Both the position numbers and the translations under genes were made by a program. Under the pieces are notes generated by a model. It saw only the letters and a list, made by a program, of their open reading frames with translations, had not been told where the DNA came from and did not search any database. A stretch of 63,779 nt of DNA. Origin: Comamonadaceae bacterium UBA2334 (lineage in GTDB: Bacteria > Pseudomonadota > Gammaproteobacteria > Burkholderiales > Burkholderiaceae_C). Below, piece by piece: positions 25,499-33,346 of the stretch. The first letter of the stretch is position 1. Each line of letters begins with the position of its first letter. Location: NCBI GenBank assembly GCA_002344885.1, contig DDUQ01000079.1, positions 1-63,779 of the forward strand, given 5' to 3'.

Positions 25499-25513
25499 AT
25501 AGGCATGTCCTAT
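25499..25513 (-). promoter_or_regulatory. OxyR-like half site before ahpC
   Basis: ATAG-GCATGTC-CTAT is an exact ATAG-N7-CTAT unit, 99 bases before the ahpC start. It mirrors the unit before ahpF, and both are preceded by AAGT on the plus strand. This suggests joint peroxide induction of two separate transcripts. Confidence 0.6.
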
Positions 25514-25568
25514 CGGTTGCGCGTTATGTTATTTCTAATCTATTCATAGCTTTTCTGTATGGCCTGGC

Positions 25569-26828
25569 TCAATACGGAAACAGGCGGAAACACAGAATGG
25601 CCACGATGGTCGGGGGCAGTGCGCCCAAGAACAGGCTGAGCGGCGAAATAGCACCTTCGTTGAACGTGCTCTTCAGGATGGACGCACCGGCAGGGTTGGG
25701 CGCATTGGCAATGATGGTCAGGCCACCGCCGGTCACGGCACCTGTCAGCACCGCGTATTTGAACTCGGGGCTGAGGCCTTCGACTGTCGAGGCCAGGTAG
25801 GTCAGTGCGGCGTTATCGGTAATGGCCGTCAGGGCCGTGGCACCAAAGTAAACCGTGGTTTCGTTCATGCTCAGCAACAGGGGTTCCAGCCACCATTGCT
25901 GCATGCCACCCAGCACCACCAGCCCCCCCAGGAAGAAGGCCACCAGCAGGCCCTCGCGCAGGATCAGTCGCTCCTGGTAGGTGGGGTAGGCCGTTGCCAC
26001 CCCCATGAACAACAGGAACACCGCAATGAACGCAGCCGGATGGTGGGAGAACACCACAATGGCCACCAGAAACGCCAGGTGCACGCCCACCATCCAACCG
26101 GGCACACCGGTGTAGGGCGATTGGGCCGTGTTGCCCATGGCTTTCAGCTCTTTGGCAAACAGGAAGGTCAGCACACCTGCGTTGATGAACACGGCAATGG
26201 CAGCCTTCCACCCCACGTGCGTGAGCATGTACACGATGTCCAGGTTCCACTTGGCGGCCACCATCAGTACGGGTGGTGCGGCAAAGTGCGTCAGTGTGCC
26301 CCCAATGGAGACATTGACGAACAATGCACCCAGCGCAGCGTACTGCAGGCGACGCGAGGCTTTGGTAAAAATGGTGTCCTTCATCAGCAAGGCAGCCAGC
26401 GTCATGGCCGCAGGCTCGGTGATGAACGAGCCCAGCAGCGGCACGATGCCCAGCACCGTGAAGAAGAACGCCAGCGGTTTGGGCAATGGCATGACGCGCA
26501 CCAGCGCTTGCACGGCCGCCGACGACACCTGCAGCACCGGCTTACTGGCTGCCACCACCATGATGGCAAATACGAACAGCGGCTCGGTGAAGTTGCGGCC
26601 ATCCAGGTAGGCCATGGCGGTGTTGAAGCCTTCGAACACGCCCATGATGGCCATGAACAGCATGGCCCACACGCCGAACACGATTTCCACCTCGGCCAGC
26701 AGGTGCCACACCCCAGCATGGGCGGGGCGGGTGTGTGCCAGGTGTTCAAAAAACTTGGTCGAGAACGTGTGGATCAGCGCCAGCGCAAACAGCGCGGCCG
26801 CCACGGCCTGGATGGTGGTGGGGTTCAT
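25569..26828 (-). CDS. Putative Na+/H+ antiporter (PF07399-like)
   Basis: This 419-residue inner-membrane protein has about twelve hydrophobic segments. It resembles the putative Na+/H+ antiporter family PF07399, with EPAAMTLAALLM, GGTLTHFAAPPVLMVA, ITDNAALTYLAS and GGGLTIIANAPNPAGASIL blocks reminiscent of the ArsB/NhaD ion-transporter superfamily. Ion specificity is not provable here. ATG 26828 begins just before the first helix. It follows the ClC gene on the same strand with an 88-base gap. Confidence 0.75.
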   Translation of the reverse strand: MNPTTIQAVAAALFALALIHTFSTKFFEHLAHTRPAHAGVWHLLAEVEIVFGVWAMLFMAIMGVFEGFNTAMAYLDGRNFTEPLFVFAIMVVAASKPVLQVSSAAVQALVRVMPLPKPLAFFFTVLGIVPLLGSFITEPAAMTLAALLMKDTIFTKASRRLQYAALGALFVNVSIGGTLTHFAAPPVLMVAAKWNLDIVYMLTHVGWKAAIAVFINAGVLTFLFAKELKAMGNTAQSPYTGVPGWMVGVHLAFLVAIVVFSHHPAAFIAVFLLFMGVATAYPTYQERLILREGLLVAFFLGGLVVLGGMQQWWLEPLLLSMNETTVYFGATALTAITDNAALTYLASTVEGLSPEFKYAVLTGAVTGGGLTIIANAPNPAGASILKSTFNEGAISPLSLFLGALPPTIVAILCFRLFPY

Positions 26829-26916
26829 GGGAAAAATGTCTCCGTTGTATGCGCCAAGCTGCGTGCAAATGGCGCGGCATTGTAGGGGCCGAAACCTTAC
26901 CAAGGCTGAACAGAGT

Positions 26917-28260
26917 TCAGTTTTCGCTGCGGCCCGTCGTTGTCTGGTCGGGCCGTGCCGGGAGCCGGTTCAGCTGCAGACCGGCCAGCGACGCATACAA
27001 CGGTGCGCTGATCAGGCGCGAGATGCCACTGGCCACCAAAGCACTGGCCATCAGGCTCAACACCATGGCATGGCCCGTGACCATTTCCATCACGATGATG
27101 AAGGATGTGAGTGGTGCCTGCGTCACGGCGGCCAGGAATGCCGCCATACCCAGGGCAATCAGTGTGGGTGTGTTGGGGTAGCTGGCCAGGCCGGCCAATT
27201 CGTGCCCCATGGCACCTCCGATTGACAACGACGGTGCAAAGATGCCGCCCGGCACGCCCGACCAGGCGGTCAGCCAGGTGGCCATGAACTTCAGCAGCAC
27301 CGATACCGGGTTGGCATCGCCCTGGCCTTCCAGTAGGTTGCGGGTGTGGGCGTAACCGCTGCCGAATGTTTCGCCTTGTGTGGCCACCCCCATCATGGCC
27401 ACCAGCAGCCCGCACAGCGCTGCAAAGCGAACCGGAAAACGCCGTCTCATTCGCGTGAGGCCATCGTTGGATGTGCCAGCCAACGACAGCACCAGCAAGC
27501 GGGAGAACAGGCCACCAGCCAGACCGCACGCAACGGTGACCAGCAGGGCAGGTCCCAGCAAGCTCCAGCCCAAGTCTTGTACCCGGATCACACCAAAATA
27601 AGTGGCGTTGCCGTAGGCCGACACCCCCATCAGTCCACCCAACACGATGGCAGCCAGCAGCAGCCCGTGGTGGCGGTGTTCCGGGTGTTTCGACAGCTCT
27701 TCGATGGCGAACATCACGCCGCCCAATGGGGTGTTGAACGCAGCGGCAATGCCGGCCGCACCACCGGCTGTCAGCAAACCGTGGTCTGACACCTGCGCCC
27801 GTTGCGGCATCCAGCGCCGGGCGTGATGCATCACCCCGGCCGCCACCTGGACCGAAGGACCTTCTCGGCCGAGGGACAGACCAGCCAGCAAACCCCAAGT
27901 GGCCAGCAGCATTTTGGCAACGCTCAGCCTGAGCGACACAAACAAGCTTCTCATTGCAGGTGGCGTTTGGGGAGACAAGGCTGCCATCACCTGCGGAATG
28001 CCCGAGCCGGCCGCACCTGGTGCGAAGCGCAGGGTCAGCGCCACGATGGCAGCTGCCGACAGCGGTGTCCAGATGAGTGGCAACCAGGGCAACTGCGAGC
28101 GTTGACTGAAAAAAGTGGCGAGCGCGTGTTCTGTCATCCACGTGAACAGCACCACGGTGGCACCTGCCAGCGCGGCAAAAGCCAGGACCACCGCACGCCC
28201 CGTCCAAAGGTGCCAATCTTTCAGCTCGCTTGCGATGGCTGAGAGCACTTGTGGATGCAC
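26917..28260 (-). CDS. ClC-family chloride channel or H+/Cl- antiporter
   Basis: The 447-residue membrane protein carries the three ClC selectivity motifs: GSGIPQV, GREGPSVQ (with the gating Glu of antiporters) and GGIFAPSL. I chose the GTG at 28260 as start because an AGGAG site (plus-strand 28267-28271) lies 6 bases before it and the product starts near the first helix. The upstream in-frame ATG at 28317 lies inside a 35-bp palindrome that looks like an operator and would add a non-conserved tail. The Glu of GREGP suggests proton-coupled exchange. The divergent neighbour is a DapB-like gene. Confidence 0.88.
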   Translation of the reverse strand: MHPQVLSAIASELKDWHLWTGRAVVLAFAALAGATVVLFTWMTEHALATFFSQRSQLPWLPLIWTPLSAAAIVALTLRFAPGAAGSGIPQVMAALSPQTPPAMRSLFVSLRLSVAKMLLATWGLLAGLSLGREGPSVQVAAGVMHHARRWMPQRAQVSDHGLLTAGGAAGIAAAFNTPLGGVMFAIEELSKHPEHRHHGLLLAAIVLGGLMGVSAYGNATYFGVIRVQDLGWSLLGPALLVTVACGLAGGLFSRLLVLSLAGTSNDGLTRMRRRFPVRFAALCGLLVAMMGVATQGETFGSGYAHTRNLLEGQGDANPVSVLLKFMATWLTAWSGVPGGIFAPSLSIGGAMGHELAGLASYPNTPTLIALGMAAFLAAVTQAPLTSFIIVMEMVTGHAMVLSLMASALVASGISRLISAPLYASLAGLQLNRLPARPDQTTTGRSEN

Positions 28261-28292
28261 GGCTGGCTCCTGAATGGGTTGAGGTTTAAAAA

Positions 28293-28327
28293 ATAGGTAC
28301 AAATGTATCTGATACATTTGTACCTAT
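28293..28327. promoter_or_regulatory. Perfect 35-bp palindrome, probable operator
   Basis: ATAGGTACAAATGTATC and its exact reverse complement flank a single central T (28310). Each arm contains a smaller inverted repeat, TACAAATGTA (28298-28307) and TACATTTGTA (28313-28322), with centres 15 bases apart. It lies between the divergent ClC and DapB-like genes, 33 and 51 bases from their starts. Such symmetry with no T tract fits a binding site for a dimeric or tetrameric repressor. The nearby MarR proteins are candidates. Confidence 0.85.
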
Positions 28328-28378
28328 GTGAATGATTTCGCTCATCGCATGTGATTGATGAAAAAAAAGGAGACACAG

Positions 28379-29131
28379 ATGTTGAAAATTGGCTTGTTGG
28401 GGTATGGTAAAGCGGGTTCGGCGGTGGCGAGCATCCTTGCGGCAGACCCACGCTACGCGTTGGCCTGGGTCGCCAGACGGCATGCCGATGCTGCGGGCGA
28501 AACCGTGACAGTCAATGGGATCGACGTGCCCGTGCTGGGCATGGCCGATGGCGGACTGGACCAGTGGCTGGAGCGCCATCCTGTCGATGCCGTGGTGGAC
28601 TTTTCCAACGCCGATGCGGTCTCCGTGTACGGAAATGCCATCTGCCAGCGTGGCATTGCACTGGTGAGCGCCATTTCTGCCTATTCAACGGAACAGTTGG
28701 CCTACGTGCGCAGCCTGGGCCAACACATTCGGGTGATGGCGTCGCCCAACATCACTTTGGGCATCAACTTTCTGATGCTGGCTGCCAGGCTGCTGCGCGG
28801 CATTGCACCGTTTGCCGATGTCGAAATACTGGAACAACATTTCCGGGAAAAGCCCGAGGTGTCGGGCACGGCCCGAAAGCTGGCCGAAACCCTGGAGTTG
28901 AACGAATCGAACATCACGTCTTTGCGCTTAGGGGGTATCGTGGGCCACCATGAGGTGATTTTTGGGTTCCCTCATCAAACCGTGCGGCTGATACACAATG
29001 CCATCCGCCGCGAAGCATTCGGCACGGGGGCGGCTTTTGCATTGGAGGAACTGCTCAGGCACCCGCCTGGCTTCTACTCGTTTGACGACCTGTTGCTGGC
29101 GCGCGTACGCCAGAACTTGCTTGCCGCCTGA
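28379..29131 (+). CDS. DapB-like reductase (dihydrodipicolinate reductase superfamily)
   Basis: This 250-residue protein has an N-terminal Rossmann motif GLLGYGKAGSAVA and a C-terminal part like DapB: ASPNITLGINFLML, EQHFREKPEVSGTA (compare the catalytic His-Lys and SGTA of DapB) and VGHHEVIFG. The second catalytic His of the DapB HH pair is Phe. It is therefore probably an NAD(P)H-dependent reductase or dehydrogenase acting on a different substrate rather than the lysine-pathway enzyme. An AAGGAG site 6 bases before ATG 28379 fixes the start. It is divergent from the ClC gene across the palindrome and convergent with two marR genes. Confidence 0.75.
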   Translation: MLKIGLLGYGKAGSAVASILAADPRYALAWVARRHADAAGETVTVNGIDVPVLGMADGGLDQWLERHPVDAVVDFSNADAVSVYGNAICQRGIALVSAISAYSTEQLAYVRSLGQHIRVMASPNITLGINFLMLAARLLRGIAPFADVEILEQHFREKPEVSGTARKLAETLELNESNITSLRLGGIVGHHEVIFGFPHQTVRLIHNAIRREAFGTGAAFALEELLRHPPGFYSFDDLLLARVRQNLLAA

Positions 29132-29162
29132 CAGCAGACCTTGGTCCGCATGCCGGGGATGG

Positions 29163-29666
29163 CTACAGATCAGCCAAGGGTGTCTGCGCCGTCTTGGGGT
29201 CGATGGCCAGCCTGTCGACGAGCGCGTTCAGGTCGTTTTCCAGGCGCTGCAAAGCTTCGGTTGGCAGCGACATCAAAGCCGATGGCAACACGCCCATCGG
29301 AGGCCCCGGCACAGCATCCAGCAGCGACTGCCCCTCGGCAGTGATGAACAGTTGAAGCACACGTCGGTCTGTTTCGCTCTTTTTCGCGGTGACGAGCCCG
29401 CGCGCTTGCAGCGCTTTGAGCATGTTGCTGGCCGTGGGTTGGCGGATGTTCAAGGCGCTTGCCAGTCGACCCACACCCAGACCGGGCTCGGCGACAATGA
29501 CCGAAAGCGCCCAGACCTGCGCACCGCCCAGGCCCACAGCGTGCTCGACCTTCTGAAAATGCGACCGAACCGCGCCAAACACCATCCGGAACTGCAGCAA
29601 GACCCGCATGGCGGATGCCTGCTGAGTCAGGTCGATCGCATCTTGACTGGCTGGTTGAACCACCAT
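29163..29666 (-). CDS. MarR-family transcriptional regulator (paralogue A)
   Basis: The 167-residue protein has a MarR winged helix: LQFRMVFGAVRSHFQKVEHAVGL, then LASALNIRQPTASNMLKALQARGLV and the wing AKKSETDRRVLQLFIT. The DxR of the wing is present. It resembles paralogue B (29752-30258) along its whole length, including a shared VGLGGAQ-W-LSVI block and a C-terminal LPTEALQRLENDLNALVDRL helix. The start at 29666 is the first Met; no strong ribosome-binding site was seen. Ligand and targets are unknown. Confidence 0.85.
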   Translation of the reverse strand: MVVQPASQDAIDLTQQASAMRVLLQFRMVFGAVRSHFQKVEHAVGLGGAQVWALSVIVAEPGLGVGRLASALNIRQPTASNMLKALQARGLVTAKKSETDRRVLQLFITAEGQSLLDAVPGPPMGVLPSALMSLPTEALQRLENDLNALVDRLAIDPKTAQTPLADL

Positions 29667-29751
29667 TGATTGGAAAGCAACAAAAGCCGGAGATTATCCG
29701 CAGTAATGTTCAGCTGCGAACGCAGGACAGGTGGTGTTTTTGCGCGGAGGC

Positions 29752-30258
29752 TCAGAGCTCCGCAAGCGGAATGTCGCCAGTCCTGGGGTCTGCGGAGAGT
29801 GCTTCGATCAACTTTTCCAGCCCGGCCTCCAGTTGGCCCAAAGAATCAGGGTTCAGCGCCTGCAAGGCCACGGGCAACACCCCTGTCGGCGGCTGCGGTA
29901 TCCGCGAGACCAGAGTTTTCCCTGTTGTCGACAAGGATACGTGCCATGTGTTCGGATCAGACATGCTCGCGTCAATTTGCACCAGTCCCCTTTTCTGAAG
30001 ACCTTTGAGGGCCTGATTGACGATGGCTGGGCGTGTTTTCATTTGATCGGGCAATGCTTGGGTGTCGATGCCAGGTTGATCCGCGATCACCGACAACAGC
30101 CAAGCTTGCGCACCACCCAAGCCCACAGCTTGTTCAATTTGTTGAAAGTGCGCGCGGATCGCGGCGAACACGATCCTGAATTGCCGCAGCACGTTTTGTT
30201 CAAGTGAGGCTTTGCTGACCGACTCGGGTAATTCAGATGGTTTTTGGGTTCGTGGCAT
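29752..30258 (-). CDS. MarR-family transcriptional regulator (paralogue B)
   Basis: The 168-residue paralogue of the previous gene. The recognition-helix region (LPDQMKTRPAIVNQALKGLQKRGLV) is less canonical and the wing DPNTWHVSLS lacks the DxR signature, so it may have different DNA contacts or be a heterodimer partner. ATG 30258 was chosen over longer frames because homology with paralogue A starts shortly after it. An 18-bp inverted repeat lies 34 bases upstream and may be its autoregulatory site. Confidence 0.8.
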   Translation of the reverse strand: MPRTQKPSELPESVSKASLEQNVLRQFRIVFAAIRAHFQQIEQAVGLGGAQAWLLSVIADQPGIDTQALPDQMKTRPAIVNQALKGLQKRGLVQIDASMSDPNTWHVSLSTTGKTLVSRIPQPPTGVLPVALQALNPDSLGQLEAGLEKLIEALSADPRTGDIPLAEL

Positions 30259-30291
30259 GAGCGACTGTCGCTTTGGGGTTGCCGGCAATTG

Positions 30292-30309
30292 TTGAGCATT
30301 TGCGCTCAA
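30292..30309. promoter_or_regulatory. TTGAGC-N6-GCTCAA inverted repeat before marR paralogue B
   Basis: A perfect 6-6-6 inverted repeat located 34 bases upstream of the paralogue B start. Its size fits a MarR-type operator. It is unrelated in sequence to the 35-bp palindrome at 28293. Confidence 0.45.
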
Positions 30310-30509
30310 TTTCCGCCAAACCAAGGGTTTATACCAACCATTGGGACTTACCCTGACTTTGGGTGATATGCGGTTTTTGGCAAGCAATCTGTAAGTTCCG
30401 GAAAACACAGTCCACCCCGCAATGCCACCTGCCACGAGTGGGCGGCGTTCAAAAACCCGGCGTTTCGGCGCCTTTTTTGAGACCTTTCACTCTTCCTAGG
30501 AGACTTCAC

Positions 30510-30770
30510 ATGTCCAGCGACAAAAGCGCAGACGGATACTGGAAAGCGACCATCGGACTGCTCACCAAAATCATGATCGTGTGGTTTGTGTGCTCGTTCG
30601 GTGCCGGCATCCTGTTCGCCGATGCACTCAACAGCATCAAGCTCGGTGGTTATCCACTGGGCTTTTTCTTTGCCCAGCAGGGCTCCATTTACGTGTTCAT
30701 TGCACTGATCTTCTATTACGCCAAGAAGATGGGTGACATTGACCGTGAGTTCGACGTTCACGAAGAGTAA
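30510..30770 (+). CDS. DUF4212 small subunit of a sodium/solute symporter
   Basis: This 86-residue protein has two membrane helices (MIVWFVCSFGAGILFADAL and GSIYVFIALIFYYAKKMG) and is the small partner (DUF4212) that precedes large SSS subunits of the VC_2705 subfamily. A TAGGAGA site lies 6 bases before ATG 30510. It is followed after 12 bases by the large subunit. It probably assists assembly or coupling of the transporter; the exact role is not established. Confidence 0.9.
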   Translation: MSSDKSADGYWKATIGLLTKIMIVWFVCSFGAGILFADALNSIKLGGYPLGFFFAQQGSIYVFIALIFYYAKKMGDIDREFDVHEE

Positions 30771-30782
30771 GGAGCCCATTCC

Positions 30783-32588
30783 ATGGATCTTCAAACCACC
30801 ATCTATATCGTCGTTGGGCTGAGCTTTGCTCTGTACATCGGCATTGCCATCTGGGCCCGTGCCGGGTCTACCTCCGAGTTCTATGCCGCAGGCGGCGCTG
30901 TGGGCCCCAAGCTCAACGGCATGGCCACGGCAGCTGACTGGATGTCTGCTGCGTCGTTCATTTCCATGGCAGGCCTGATCGCCAACATGGGTTACGGCGG
31001 TGGCCTCTTCCTGATGGGCTGGACCGGCGGTTACGTGTTGCTGGCCATGTTGCTGGCGCCGTACCTGCGCAAGTTCGGCAAATTCACGGTGCCTCAGTTC
31101 ATCGGTGACCGCTTCTACTCCAAGAGCGCCAGCACCGTGGCCGTGATCTGCTTGCTGACTGCCTCCACCACCTACATCATCGGTCAGATGACTGGTGTGG
31201 GCGTGGCCTTCTCCCGCTTCCTGAACGTGTCCAGCGACACCGGCATCTACATTGGCCAAGCCATTGTGTTCCTGTACGCAGTGTTCGGTGGCATGAAGGG
31301 CATCACCTACACGCAGGTGGCGCAGTACATCGTGCTGATCTTCGCGTACACCATTCCTGCCATCTTCATCTCCCTGCAACTGACCGGCAACCCGTTGCCC
31401 CAGCTGGGCTTGGGCGGTACGTTCTCTGGCACCGACATGAGCCTGCTGGCCAAGTTGGACATGGTTGTGACCGACCTGGGCTTTGGCAAGTACACCACCA
31501 CCACGGCTGGCAGCACACTGAACATGTTCGTGTACACCCTGTCGCTGATGATCGGTACCGCTGGTCTGCCCCACGTGATCATGCGATTCTTCACGGTGCC
31601 ATCCGTGAAGGACGCACGTTCTTCCGCTGGTTGGGCGCTGATCTTCATTGCCATCCTGTACACCACAGCACCTGCTGTGGCTGCCATGGCCAAACTGAAC
31701 CTGCACGCCACGGTGAACACTGCGGTGAAGGCCGGTGGCGATCTGTACGCGCCTGAAGCCTCCATCAAGGCTGACGAGCGTCCTGACTGGATGAAGCGTT
31801 GGGAGAAAACCGGTCTGTTGAAGTTCACCGACAAGAACGGTGACGGCCGCATCCAGTACTACAACGATGCCACCAAGAATCCTGATGCCAAGGCCAAGGC
31901 TGAAGCAGCTGGCTGGAAGGGCAACGAACTGACCGTCAACGCCGACATCATGGTGATGGCCAACCCCGAAATCGCCTTGCTGCCCAACTGGGTGATCGCG
32001 TTGGTGGCGGCGGGTGGTCTGGCGGCTGCGCTGTCAACTGCTGCAGGCTTGCTGATGGCCATTTCTTCTGCCGTGTCTCACGACCTGGTGAAGGGTGTGT
32101 TTGCACCAGACATCAGCGAGAAGAACGAACTGCTGGCTGGCAAGATTGCCATGGCTGTGGCCATCGTGATTTCCGGTTGGCTGGGTTTGAACCCGCCCGG
32201 CTTCGCGGCTGGTACGGTGGCCCTGGCGTTCGGTATCGCTGCGTCGTCCCTGTTCCCTGCGATCATGCTGGGCATCTTCTCCAAGAAGATGAACAAAGAA
32301 GGTGCCATGGCCGGTATGCTGGCTGGTCTGTTTGTCACGTTGTTCTACGTGTTTGCACACAAGGGCATCTTCTTCGTCAAGGGCACGGAGTTCCTGGACC
32401 TCATCGGCGGTGCCAACAGCTTCTTCGGCATCACGCCTGAAGCCTTCGGTGCAGTGGGTGCACTGGTGAACTTCATCGTCGCGATCATTGTGATGAAGAT
32501 GACTACGCCTGTGCCACACCACATCGAAGCCATGGTGGAAGCTGTTCGCGTGCCCCGCGGCTCCAAGCTGGTGGATGGCGCTCACTGA
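30783..32588 (+). CDS. Sodium:solute symporter, VC_2705 subfamily (acetate/organic-acid type)
   Basis: The 601-residue SSS-family carrier has about 13 membrane helices and FYAAGGAVGPKLNGMATAAD near the N-terminus, as in ActP relatives. Substrate is inferred to be a small carboxylate. Between the mid helices is a soluble insertion of roughly 80 residues. It contains an EF-hand-like loop starting at Asp350 (DKNGDGRIQYYN: D350, N352, D354, G355, I357, with Asn instead of Glu at position 12). This raises the possibility of calcium sensing. The gene ends in a strong terminator, separating it from the downstream sensor operon. Confidence 0.88.
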   Translation: MDLQTTIYIVVGLSFALYIGIAIWARAGSTSEFYAAGGAVGPKLNGMATAADWMSAASFISMAGLIANMGYGGGLFLMGWTGGYVLLAMLLAPYLRKFGKFTVPQFIGDRFYSKSASTVAVICLLTASTTYIIGQMTGVGVAFSRFLNVSSDTGIYIGQAIVFLYAVFGGMKGITYTQVAQYIVLIFAYTIPAIFISLQLTGNPLPQLGLGGTFSGTDMSLLAKLDMVVTDLGFGKYTTTTAGSTLNMFVYTLSLMIGTAGLPHVIMRFFTVPSVKDARSSAGWALIFIAILYTTAPAVAAMAKLNLHATVNTAVKAGGDLYAPEASIKADERPDWMKRWEKTGLLKFTDKNGDGRIQYYNDATKNPDAKAKAEAAGWKGNELTVNADIMVMANPEIALLPNWVIALVAAGGLAAALSTAAGLLMAISSAVSHDLVKGVFAPDISEKNELLAGKIAMAVAIVISGWLGLNPPGFAAGTVALAFGIAASSLFPAIMLGIFSKKMNKEGAMAGMLAGLFVTLFYVFAHKGIFFVKGTEFLDLIGGANSFFGITPEAFGAVGALVNFIVAIIVMKMTTPVPHHIEAMVEAVRVPRGSKLVDGAH

Positions 32589-32654
32589 TCGGCTGGCTGC
32601 TGCCAACTGATGTGTGCACACTGGGGCGACCAGCCCCGGGTGCCACAATCACAA

Positions 32655-32685
32655 AGCCCTGTCAGCCTGGCTGGCGGGGCTTTTT
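32655..32685 (+). terminator. Rho-independent terminator of the symporter operon
   Basis: AGCCCTGTCAGCC and GGCTGGCGGGGCT form a nearly continuous stem of about 11 pairs (two G-U) around a small loop, followed by five T. It begins 67 bases after the symporter stop. Confidence 0.9.
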
Positions 32686-32727
32686 CAATGGTGATAGGTG
32701 TCTGCTACAGGCACGATGGAGTCCGGT

Positions 32728-33090
32728 ATGGTGTTTGATGTCAGCGTGGCGATGACCTGGCTGTTGTTCCTGGCCTTGTTTCCCATGGCGTTTTTCTGGT
32801 TGCGGCGCGCGTGGCGCATCGTGATGAATCGCGATTTTTCAGAGGTGGCGCTCAAGAATGGTGTGCCACCCGAGAACCCTGAAAAATGGGCACCTTACGA
32901 GATGGCCATCAATTTCATCGCCGGTACAGTGGCCGCCTGTCTGATCGTGGCCGTCGCCACAGGGTCATTGGCCTATGAAATTTGGTCGGCCATTGGGGGC
33001 ATTACCATCTGGTGCAAGTTTTTTGCTTCGCTGGGCTTGAGCCGGCATGCCCACATGAAGCTGGGCCGGCAGCCCGCTGCCAAACCCTGA
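32728..33090 (+). CDS. Unknown membrane protein upstream of the sensor kinase
   Basis: The 120-residue product is not recognised. It has an N-terminal helix (WLLFLALFPMAFFWL), a charged loop ending GVPPENPEKWAPYE, and two further hydrophobic segments (INFIAGTVAACLIVAVATGS and IWSAIGGITIWCKFFASLGL). GGAG lies 6 bases before ATG 32728; GTG 32698 and ATG 32716 are earlier alternatives. It stands between the symporter terminator and the kinase operon and may be a transporter- or sensor-associated subunit. Confidence 0.7.
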   Translation: MVFDVSVAMTWLLFLALFPMAFFWLRRAWRIVMNRDFSEVALKNGVPPENPEKWAPYEMAINFIAGTVAACLIVAVATGSLAYEIWSAIGGITIWCKFFASLGLSRHAHMKLGRQPAAKP

Positions 33091-33136
33091 CCGGTGCTCC
33101 AAGGCTCGTTGCTGATGTGTGCCAGGCGTTGACTCC

Positions 33137-33346
33137 ATGACCAGCAGTCCCACCCGCTCTCGCCTGGTTGCACTGTATGCCCTGGCGGGCCTGGCGTTCA
33201 ATTTCCCGTTGCTTGCCCTGTGGGACGGTGACCAGTGGGTGTGGGGGCTGCCACTGTTTCCACTGGCGCTGTTTGTGCTGTGGGCCGGCTTAATTGGCCT
33301 GTTGGCTTGGTTATTGGAGCGGTCGGACGACCGAAGTGCGCGATGA
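33137..33346 (+). CDS. Small two-helix membrane protein coupled to the sensor kinase
   Basis: The 69-residue product has two hydrophobic helices (LVALYALAGLAFNFPLLAL and LPLFPLALFVLWAGLIGLLAWLL) and a charged C-terminus. Its stop overlaps the kinase ATG (ATGA), so the two are translationally coupled. The size and placement recall small partners of transporters. It is not a recognised family to me. Confidence 0.7.
   Translation: MTSSPTRSRLVALYALAGLAFNFPLLALWDGDQWVWGLPLFPLALFVLWAGLIGLLAWLLERSDDRSAR

Noticed and set aside
25515..25565. Possible further copy of the AT-rich repeat before ahpC
   Set aside because: AGCTA-N13-AATAA fits on the minus strand but the CG core is missing.
28379..29131. 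Annotation as the lysine-pathway dapB
   Set aside because: One catalytic His is replaced and the context is not biosynthetic; a superfamily name is safer.
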